Source of the DNA: Flavobacteriaceae bacterium PS02334
GTDB taxonomy: Bacteria; Bacteroidota; Bacteroidia; Flavobacteriales; Flavobacteriaceae
Length of the DNA: 64,000 nucleotides
Direction: 5' to 3'
Assembly: GCA_029959295.1 (NCBI GenBank)
Contig: JASCOH010000006.1
Span: forward strand, 1-64,000
The number at the start of each line of letters is the position of its first letter. Within the stretch, counting starts at the first letter, position 1. Made by a program: the position numbers and the translations under genes. The notes beneath the pieces were generated by a model, which saw only the letters and a list, made by a program, of their open reading frames with translations, was not told the origin of the DNA and made no database searches. Positions 25,790 to 34,100 of the stretch are shown here, piece by piece.

Positions 25790-26293
25790 ATGCAACAGTT
25801 AAATGCTAGAAAATTTGAATTAGATGATGAGCTTCTGGCTTCACACGGCCAGCGTTTTGCAAATTATTTGATTGATTACATCTGTCAAGTCATAATGATG
25901 TTTGGCGTTTTCATGATAATTGTAATGGTTGCAATTTCTAACGAGAATAAAAGTATAATTTCAGAAATTGAGGGGGTAAGTGATGTGGTCAAATATGCTT
26001 TTATTTCTGCAATTGTACTAATTTATTATAACGTTTTTGAAATATTTTTCTCCGTAACTATTGGAAAATTAATAACAAACACAGTCGTTGTTGATAGAAA
26101 CGGCGATAAACCCACGACGGATGAAATCCTGGTTCGCTCTATTTGCAGGCTGATTCCGTTTGAAATTTTGTCATTTTTAAGTCTTCCCGGAAAAGGCTGG
26201 CACGACGCTATCTCTAAAACTTATGTTGTAAAAAGAAAAGTTTTAGAAGACCGAAAAAGACAATTTAATTTTCAGAATAATCAAAAATCCTAA
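25790..26293 (+). CDS. RDD family membrane protein
   Basis: 167 aa. RDD-type features: the N-terminal LASHGQRFANYLIDYICQVIM (the R and D of the family motif), two further hydrophobic helices, and an internal YYNVFEIFFSVTIGKLITNTVVVD typical of the third conserved block. The C-terminal tail is basic and cytoplasmic. The family's transport or regulatory role is undefined. It is the third gene of the AAA ATPase operon; the dGTPase starts 19 bp later, so it may be co-transcribed. Confidence 0.85.
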   Translation: MQQLNARKFELDDELLASHGQRFANYLIDYICQVIMMFGVFMIIVMVAISNENKSIISEIEGVSDVVKYAFISAIVLIYYNVFEIFFSVTIGKLITNTVVVDRNGDKPTTDEILVRSICRLIPFEILSFLSLPGKGWHDAISKTYVVKRKVLEDRKRQFNFQNNQKS

Positions 26294-26312
26294 ATCAAAA
26301 ATCTTAAATCCA

Positions 26313-27662
26313 ATGATGAACTGGGAACAACTTTTATCGTTAAAAAGACAAGGCGACAAAGGCAAAAGACTGCGAAAAGAACAAGACGACACGCGACTTG
26401 GCTTTGAAGTAGATTATGACCGAATCATATTTTCGGCCCCTTTCCGTAGCCTTCAAGATAAAACCCAAGTTATTCCGCTTTCAAAAACTGATTTCGTGCA
26501 TACGAGATTGACGCACAGTTTGGAAGTTTCAGTAGTTGGACGCTCGATCGGAAGATTGGTCGGAAAAAAAATCATCGAAAAATATCCGCATTTAAAGGAA
26601 GTTCACGGTTATCAGCCGAATGATTTCGGAGCCATTGTTGCTGCAGCTTCTTTGGCACACGACATCGGAAATCCGCCTTTCGGGCATTCGGGAGAAAAAG
26701 CAATTGGAGAATATTTCAAAATTGGAAACGGTAAGCAATTCAAAGACCAGCTTACTGAAAAAGAATGGCAAGACTTAATTGATTTTGAAGGAAATGCAAA
26801 CGGCTTTTCGCTTTTAACAGCAACCCGTCCCGGAATTGAAGGCGGTTTGCGACTTTCCTATGCGACTTTGGGTGCATTTATGAAATATCCGAAGGAATCG
26901 CTTCCTAAAAAACCTACGAAGAATATCGCCGATAAAAAATATGGTTTCTTCCAAACGGACACAGCATTTTTTGAAGATGTTGCCAAAGAATTAGGAATGA
27001 TTCCGAATAAAACCGGAAACGATATTGGTTTTGAAAGACATCCGCTGGCTTATTTAGTGGAAGCCGCCGATGATATTTGCTACACAATTATCGATTTTGA
27101 AGATGGAATAAATTTAGGTTTGGTTTCTGAAGATTTTGCTTTAGAATATCTTATAAAATTGGTAAAAGACAGTATTGATACGCCAAAATTCAATGCTTTG
27201 ACTACGAAAGAAGACCGAATCAGCTACTTGCGAGCACTTGCTATCGGAAGCTTAATTAGTGATGCTGTGAAAGTTTTTGTGGAAAACGAAGAATTGATTT
27301 TACAAGGAAAATTTCCTTATGCTTTGACTGAAAAAAGTAAATACACGGCGCAGATGAATGACATCATTGCGTTAAGCGTAAAAAATATTTACCAGAGCAG
27401 GGAAGTGATTGAAAAAGAGGTTGTTGGTTATCAAATCATCCAAACTTTATTGGATAAATTCATAACTGCTTTTAATAATAAATTCCACGGAGAAGCTTCA
27501 AATTATGACAATTTATTGCTGAAAATGCTTCCGGAAAAATTCTTAAATGAAAAAGAAAGTTTGTACCACAGACTGCTTCACATTTGCCATTATGTCTCAC
27601 TTTTAACTGACGGAAACGCTTTAGAATTGTTCAACACAATAAACGGAAGAAAGAAATTATAG
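26313..27662 (+). CDS. dgt: deoxyguanosinetriphosphate triphosphohydrolase-like dNTPase
   Basis: 449 aa. HD-domain phosphohydrolase: FRSLQDKTQVIPL, TRLTHSLEVS (first His), AHDIGNPPFGHSGE (HD plus downstream His) and EAADDICYTIID (distal Asp). These proteins hydrolyse dNTPs to deoxynucleosides and triphosphate and so lower the dNTP pool. Its place a few kb after nrdAB puts dNTP synthesis and breakdown close together. The start is taken at the first of two adjacent ATG codons; either could be used. Confidence 0.92.
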   Translation: MMNWEQLLSLKRQGDKGKRLRKEQDDTRLGFEVDYDRIIFSAPFRSLQDKTQVIPLSKTDFVHTRLTHSLEVSVVGRSIGRLVGKKIIEKYPHLKEVHGYQPNDFGAIVAAASLAHDIGNPPFGHSGEKAIGEYFKIGNGKQFKDQLTEKEWQDLIDFEGNANGFSLLTATRPGIEGGLRLSYATLGAFMKYPKESLPKKPTKNIADKKYGFFQTDTAFFEDVAKELGMIPNKTGNDIGFERHPLAYLVEAADDICYTIIDFEDGINLGLVSEDFALEYLIKLVKDSIDTPKFNALTTKEDRISYLRALAIGSLISDAVKVFVENEELILQGKFPYALTEKSKYTAQMNDIIALSVKNIYQSREVIEKEVVGYQIIQTLLDKFITAFNNKFHGEASNYDNLLLKMLPEKFLNEKESLYHRLLHICHYVSLLTDGNALELFNTINGRKKL

Positions 27663-27663
27663 C

Positions 27664-28635
27664 TTAAAAGCTATAAATCAATCCAACGCCAAGCATTTGT
27701 TTCAATTGTATTTTTGGACCAAGAGTTACCTGAACGCCATCAACTTCTTCTTTGGCTTTGATGTCGTCGTCATAAATCAAATGCGTGTTGATGTTGGCGC
27801 GAACATATTTGTTTACGATAAAATCAAGTTGCAATTGCCAGTCGACGTCAATATTTCCAAAATTATTGATGTAATCGCTATAAAGACTTAGCTTGTTTTC
27901 TAAGTTTATATTGCTGAACAGCTGTGTTTTATAATTGCTAGTGAAAAGAAAACCCAGTTCCGTTCTAGATTTTTTCCCTTCCCGAATCAACTCTCCAGTT
28001 ACAGGGTCATAAATTGCTTTGTCAACCCCAAAAGCACCTTGATTGGCGAGTCTGTCATCCAAAACTAATGTGTTTTTCATCGTCACAGGCGAAATATACA
28101 GCTGTAAATTTTTCTTTTTATTGTTGAATTCTGCACCAATACCAAGGAAAGTGTACGCTGGCGCAAAAGGTTTAGAAATTGCCAAAGAAGTATTTGGATA
28201 AGCATAACCGCTGGTAAACTGCGTATTGAAATTAAATTTAGCCGTGTGGAACCAATTTGAAGTTGTGTCTTTTCTATAACCGAAAGTCGAATTTATCTGT
28301 AGGGCGTCGTCTGTTTTTCTTAATTCAACTCCGTCTTGCTTGCTGATTCCATAACGAACGATCAATTCATTGAGCCATTTCAAGTTGCCATTTTCATATT
28401 TTCTGGTAAAAGTACCTTTGACTAATCCAGAAATGGCGCTGTTTCCACCGGCACTCCAGTTTACAAATGCAATTTCGTTCAAGTCAAAACCGACTATATT
28501 TTTCTTTTCCCAGTGCGAAACTTCTTTGATTACAGTGCTGTCAAGTTTAGGAGATTGAATTGTATCCACAGATTGTGCAAAAGTAGTCGTCGAAAAAAGC
28601 AACAATAACCCGAAAGTTAAGGAAAGAAATCTCAT
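27664..28635 (-). CDS. DUF3078 outer-membrane beta-barrel-like protein
   Basis: 323 aa from the ATG at 28635. An in-frame start 18 codons upstream is rejected because it would overlap dxs and precede a good signal peptide (MRFLSLTFGLLLLFSTTTFAQ). DUF3078 features are NEIAFVNWSAGGNSAISGLVKG and alternating beta strands down to the C-terminal GVGLIYSF, a typical outer-membrane end with Phe last. Convergent with dgt, with only 1 bp between the stop codons. Function unknown. Confidence 0.88.
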   Translation of the reverse strand: MRFLSLTFGLLLLFSTTTFAQSVDTIQSPKLDSTVIKEVSHWEKKNIVGFDLNEIAFVNWSAGGNSAISGLVKGTFTRKYENGNLKWLNELIVRYGISKQDGVELRKTDDALQINSTFGYRKDTTSNWFHTAKFNFNTQFTSGYAYPNTSLAISKPFAPAYTFLGIGAEFNNKKKNLQLYISPVTMKNTLVLDDRLANQGAFGVDKAIYDPVTGELIREGKKSRTELGFLFTSNYKTQLFSNINLENKLSLYSDYINNFGNIDVDWQLQLDFIVNKYVRANINTHLIYDDDIKAKEEVDGVQVTLGPKIQLKQMLGVGLIYSF

Positions 28636-28675
28636 AGCAAACGTTTTTGATTTGGATTTGCAAAAATGGACATTT

Positions 28676-30445
28676 TCAGTAGCTTTCAAAAATATTTTTC
28701 AAACTTTCTGCATCAATTTTGCTATATCGTTGTAGTTCTTGAACAGTTCCATGTTCAATAAATTCATCAGGAATTCCTAGTATTTTTATCGGAACCTGAT
28801 AATTGTTATTGGAAGCGAACTCTAAAATAGAACTGCCAAATCCGCCTTTTATTGTGCCGTTTTCTAAAGTAATGATAGTTTCGAATTTTTGGAATATAGT
28901 ATGAAGTAGCTTTTCATCTAAAGGTTTTACAAAGGAAAAATCATAATGCGCAAAGTCATTTTTGTTGGAAATTTCGTTTAAAGCTTCAGTAACATTATAG
29001 CCGATAAAACCGTTTGAAAGTATCGCGATTTTGTTTCCTTTTTTCAATAATTTCCCTTTGCCAATTTCAATTTTTTCGAAAGGTTTTTTCCAGTCTACAA
29101 TTACGCCGCGGCCTCTCGGATAACGAATCGCAATCGGATTTTTTAATCCCAATTGTGCTGTGTATAAAATATTTCGCAACTCAATTTCATTCAATGGAGA
29201 ATAAATAATCATATTCGGTATGCATCGCAAATATGCCAAATCGAAAACGCCGTGATGTGTCGCGCCATCTTCGCCAACCAAACCGGCTCTGTCCAAACAA
29301 AAAATTACAGGCAAATTTTGCAAAGCGACATCGTGAATTACTTGATCATAAGCTCTTTGCAAAAACGTAGAATAAATATTGCAAAAAACAGTCATTCCTT
29401 GAGTCGCCATTCCTGCAGATAAAGTCACGGCATGCTGTTCGGCAATTCCTACATCAAATGCACGTTTTGGAAAAGCATCCATCATGAACTTCAATGAACT
29501 TCCGGAAGGCATTGCAGGCGTGATTCCAATGATTTTTTCATTTTTTTCGGCCAATTCCAAAAGCGTCAATCCAAAAACATCTTGAAATTTTGGAGGCAGA
29601 TTTTCTTCTGATTTTATAATAATTTCTCCAGTGAATTTGTCGAATTTTCCTGGAGCATGATATTTTACTTGGTCTTTTTCAGCTTGTTGTAAGCCTTTTC
29701 CCTTTGTAGTAATTATATGCAAAAACTTCGGGCCTTTTGTCTTTTTTAATCGTTCTAATTCTTTGATTACGGCAAAAATATCGTGCCCGTCAATCGGTCC
29801 AGAATAATCAAAATTCAAAGATTTTATCATATTATTTTGGCGAGGATTTTTCCCTTCTTTTACCGAAGTCAGATAATTTTTCAAAGCGCCAACACTCGGA
29901 TCAATCCCGATAGCATTGTCATTTAAGATCACCAATAAATTTGCATCTGTAACGCCTGCGTGGTTCAAGCCTTCAAAAGCCATTCCTGAAGCAATCGAAG
30001 CGTCACCCACAACGGCAATATGATTTTTCTCGAAATCGCCTTTCAAATTGGATGCAATCGCCATTCCCAAAGCCGCAGAAATTGCCGTGGAAGAATGGCC
30101 TACCCCAAAAGTATCATACTCACTTTCACTTCTTTTTGGGAAACCAGAAATTCCTCCCAATTGGCGGTTTGTATCAAAATTATCCTTTCTTCCAGTCAAG
30201 ATTTTATGTCCGTAAGCTTGATGACCCACATCCCAAACCAGCAAATCTTCCGGCGTATTGAAAACATAATGTAAGGCAATTGTCAATTCAATAACGCCAA
30301 GGCTTGCGCCAAGATGGCCTTCTTTTACTGAAACAATATCGATGATAAAATCACGTAATTCTCTAGCAAGCTGAGGCAAATCCTTTTCGGGAATTTGTCG
30401 TAAATCTTTCGGAGAATTTATATTTTGAAGCAAATTTTCTGGCAT
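28676..30445 (-). CDS. dxs: 1-deoxy-D-xylulose-5-phosphate synthase
   Basis: 589 aa. Thiamine-diphosphate enzyme of the methylerythritol-phosphate isoprenoid pathway, joining pyruvate and glyceraldehyde 3-phosphate. Signatures: VKEGHLGASLGVIELTIALH, VWDVGHQAYGHKILTGR, GDASIASGMAFEGLNHAG with NDN (TPP/Mg site), DVGIAEQHAVTLSAGMA, and EDGATHHGVFDLAYLR. It is slightly shorter than E. coli Dxs (about 620), as usual for this group. Divergent from tadA with a 48-bp gap. Confidence 0.96.
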   Translation of the reverse strand: MPENLLQNINSPKDLRQIPEKDLPQLARELRDFIIDIVSVKEGHLGASLGVIELTIALHYVFNTPEDLLVWDVGHQAYGHKILTGRKDNFDTNRQLGGISGFPKRSESEYDTFGVGHSSTAISAALGMAIASNLKGDFEKNHIAVVGDASIASGMAFEGLNHAGVTDANLLVILNDNAIGIDPSVGALKNYLTSVKEGKNPRQNNMIKSLNFDYSGPIDGHDIFAVIKELERLKKTKGPKFLHIITTKGKGLQQAEKDQVKYHAPGKFDKFTGEIIIKSEENLPPKFQDVFGLTLLELAEKNEKIIGITPAMPSGSSLKFMMDAFPKRAFDVGIAEQHAVTLSAGMATQGMTVFCNIYSTFLQRAYDQVIHDVALQNLPVIFCLDRAGLVGEDGATHHGVFDLAYLRCIPNMIIYSPLNEIELRNILYTAQLGLKNPIAIRYPRGRGVIVDWKKPFEKIEIGKGKLLKKGNKIAILSNGFIGYNVTEALNEISNKNDFAHYDFSFVKPLDEKLLHTIFQKFETIITLENGTIKGGFGSSILEFASNNNYQVPIKILGIPDEFIEHGTVQELQRYSKIDAESLKNIFESY

Positions 30446-30493
30446 ATCACAAAGGTACGATTTGAAATTGTATTTTTACGGCCTAGATAAATT

Positions 30494-30937
30494 ATGGAAA
30501 ACATTTTTACAGACGAATATTTTATGAAAAAAGCTTTGCAGGAAGCTCAATTTGCTTTTGATAAAGGCGAAATTCCTGTTGGTGCTATAATCGTCGTAGA
30601 AAATAGAGTAATTGCCAGAAGCCATAATTTAACCGAAATGCTTAACGACGTAACTGCTCACGCAGAAATGCAATCCATCACTGCTGCGGCAAATTTCTTG
30701 GGCGGGAAATACCTTAAAAACTGCACATTATATGTTACTTTAGAACCTTGCCAGATGTGTGCTGGCGCTTTATATTGGAGCCAAATCTCAAAAATTGTCT
30801 TCGGAGCTAGAGACGAACAACGCGGTTTTATGACTTTAGGAACAAAATTACATCCAAAAACGGTTGTGGAATTTGGAGTTTTAGAGGAAGAAGCTTCCAG
30901 TTTAATGAAACGGTTTTTTTTAGAAAAACGTAAATAA
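30494..30937 (+). CDS. tadA: tRNA-specific adenosine-34 deaminase
   Basis: 147 aa. Zinc deaminase with TAHAEMQSI (His and catalytic Glu) and PCQMCAGALYWSQI (two Cys), as in TadA. Converts adenosine to inosine at the wobble position of tRNA-Arg(ACG). The C-terminal RGFMTLGTK and MKRFFLEKRK segments fit TadA rather than cytidine deaminase. The short divergent spacer with dxs must hold both promoters. Confidence 0.93.
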   Translation: MENIFTDEYFMKKALQEAQFAFDKGEIPVGAIIVVENRVIARSHNLTEMLNDVTAHAEMQSITAAANFLGGKYLKNCTLYVTLEPCQMCAGALYWSQISKIVFGARDEQRGFMTLGTKLHPKTVVEFGVLEEEASSLMKRFFLEKRK

Positions 30938-31121
30938 TCTAGCAATTGTTGGCGAAATTATTTTCGCAAATTTTCTTACTAAAAATCTAAAAAAATAATC
31001 TTATATTTAATACAATAAAGAAAGATCATATTTAGTTATGGTCAAAAGCGAGCATTTCGCTTTGGCTTTACGGCTTACACTTTCAACTAATTCTACGTTC
31101 AATTTTTAATCAATCCTTTTT

Positions 31122-34100
31122 ATGAAAACTCAAAAAGTGCTACTGTTGCTTTCCGTGTTTTTTTTCTTAAACGCCTGTAAAAAATCTCCTGAAGATTTCG
31201 ACTCTGATTTTTCAAAGTATAAAGACTATGTCACGAGTTTTTCCTCTGGAGTTATTTCTGCAAATTCCCCAATTCAAGTAGGACTTGCGTTTTCTAAAAC
31301 CGAGTGGAAACCGAATGAAAAATTAGACAAAGATATTTTTGATATTTCACCAAGCGTGGACGGCGAAGTGGTGATTTTGCCAAACAATATTATCGCTTTT
31401 CAGCCAAAGAAAAAGTTGAAACAAAACGAGCAATATCAAGTGACACTGTATCTTGATAAGCTGGTTGACGTTCCAAAAGAATTGTCAGAATTTAAGTTTA
31501 CGGTAAAGACAATTGCCCAAGATTTTAGAGTAGAAGTCCAAGATTTGCAATCGTATAACAAAGAATCGCAGTTTTTAAATATGATTTTGAAAACGGCCGA
31601 CGATATGGATTTGGCTACCGCAAAAAAACTCGTTTCAGCTGAACAAAACGGCAAAGGGCTCGAAATAAAATTTAACGAAGCCACAAAATCAGGAACTGAG
31701 TTTTCTTTCGTGATTGATAAAATTCAGAGAGGAAATGAAGACAGTTCTGTTTTGATAAAATGGGATGGAAGCGACGAAGATATTGATCAAAAAGGGGAGA
31801 AAGAATTTCTGATTCCAGGAAAAGATAATTTCAAAATCGTGGATGTAAAAATCGGCGATGAAAACAACCAATCCGTTCATATTAATTTTTCGGATCCGGT
31901 AAAAAAAGACCAAAATTTTAACGGATTAGTGGCTCTTGAGACGGCCAATAATTTGCGATATGGAGTGGATGGAAATGTGTTGAAAGTCTTTTCAGATGTA
32001 GCTCTAGACGGAAATTTACTGCTAGAAGTTTTCCAAGGAATTGAAAACACAGATGGTTTTAAAATGAAAAAAGGATATGCTGCAAAAATCACTTTTGAGC
32101 AGATAAAACCTGAAGTTCGTTTTGTAAAAAGCGGCACAATTTTGCCAAGTTCCAATAACTTAAAAGTAAACTTTGAAGCCGCAAACTTGAAAAAAGTTGA
32201 TGTAAAAGTCTATCGCATTTTTGAAAACAATGTGCTTCAATTTTTGCAAGACAATCAATTAAATGGCAATTATGATTTGAGAAAAGTAGCGCTTCCCATT
32301 GCCAAGAAAACTTTAGAATTGACCACGAATAAATTGGCCAATTATAAAAAATGGAATACATATTCGATCGATTTGGCGACTTTAGTAAAGCCAGAACCAG
32401 GTGCAATTTATCGCGTGGAAATGACCATTAAAAAGTCCTATTCGTTGTATAAATGTGACGCTTCCGCGGAAGAAGAACCAGAAGAAGTCGAGGAAGAAAA
32501 TGAGGATGATATGTCTGAATATGATTCGTATGATTACGATTATTATGACTATGATTACAATTGGAACGAAAGAGAAAATCCTTGCGACAGAAGTTTTTAT
32601 TCTAATAAAAAGATTGCCACAAATATCTTGGCGACCGATCTTGGCGTGATTGCAAAACGCGGTGAAAATAATTCTTATTTCTTTGCCGTAAATAATATTG
32701 TGACTACAGAGCCAGTTTCTGGAGCGACAGTTGATTTGTATAATTTCCAAAAGCAAAAACTTGGAACTTTTACAACAGATGGTGATGGTGTCGTTCATAC
32801 AACTTTAGATAAAAAGGCGTTTTTTGCCGTAATTAAAAAAGACAACAATACGACATACGTCAAATTAGACGATGGAAGTTCGCAGTCTGTCAGCAGTTTT
32901 AATGTCGATGGCGAAGCTTTGCAAAAAGGATTAAAAGGATTTATTTATGGCGAAAGAGGCGTTTGGCGTCCGGGTGACACGATTTATTTATCCTTCCTTT
33001 TAAATGACAAATCAAGCCGTTTGCCAAACACGCATCCGATAAAATTGAAATTGACTGACCCGAATGGAAAGGTAGTTTATCAAAAAGTACAGCAATATTC
33101 GGATTTAAATCATTACCGATTTGCGTTCAATACGCAACAAAATTCGCCTACGGGAAATTATGAAGCAGTGATTTCTGTCGGAGGCGCGCGTTTTTATAAA
33201 TCAATAAAAATTGAAACGATCAAGCCAAATCGCCTTCGAATCAAAAATGGTTTTGAAGGAAAAACACTTTCTGCTTTTCATCAAAATAATGCGACAGTCA
33301 ATGTTGCATGGCTTCATGGCGCTATCGCTAAAGATTTGAAATTGGAAATGCAGGCAAAATTTACGCAGCAAAAAACCGAGTTTAAAAATTACAGCAAATA
33401 TATTTTCGATGACCCGTCACGTAAATTTTCTACGGAAGAAGTAAATATTTATTCCGGAAAAATTGACGAAACCGGTAAGGCAAATGTCAGCATCCAGCCA
33501 AGATTGCAATCGCAAGCACCAGGAATGTTGAAAGCAGCGTTTATTACAAAAGTCTATGAAAACGGAGGCGATTTTAGTACGGATGTGATTACTGCAAGTT
33601 ATTCTCCGTTCCAAACTTACGTAGGTGTAAAAGTTCCAGAACCGAATAAATATGGAATGCTGGAAACAGGAAAAAGTAATTCTTTTGACGTAATTACGGT
33701 AGACGAAAACGGTCGTCCAAAAGCGGTCAGAAATCTGGAAGTTCGCGTATATAAAGTCGATTGGCGCTGGTGGTGGGATGCTTCTGATGATTTGTCGAAT
33801 TATAGTTCTTCGACTACAAATACGCCGTTTTATTCCCAAACTTTAAACACAGATTCTTCAGGAAAAGCACGTTTTCAATTCAAAGCAGATGAAGAAGAAT
33901 GGGGAAGATATCTGGTCAGAGTTACCGATTCAAATGGTGGCCATTCGGCAGGCGAAACCGTTATGATTGACTGGCCAAGTTGGTCTGGAAAAACTAGAAA
34001 CGCAACCGGGGCTGAGGCAAAAATGTTGGTATTTTCTTCCAACAAAGAAAAATATAATGTTGGTGAAAAAGCAATTATTTCGTTTCCGTCAAGTGAAGGA

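Noticed and set aside
28636-28689. Earlier ATG of the DUF3078 gene
   Set aside because: It would overlap dxs and put 18 polar residues before a normal signal peptide.
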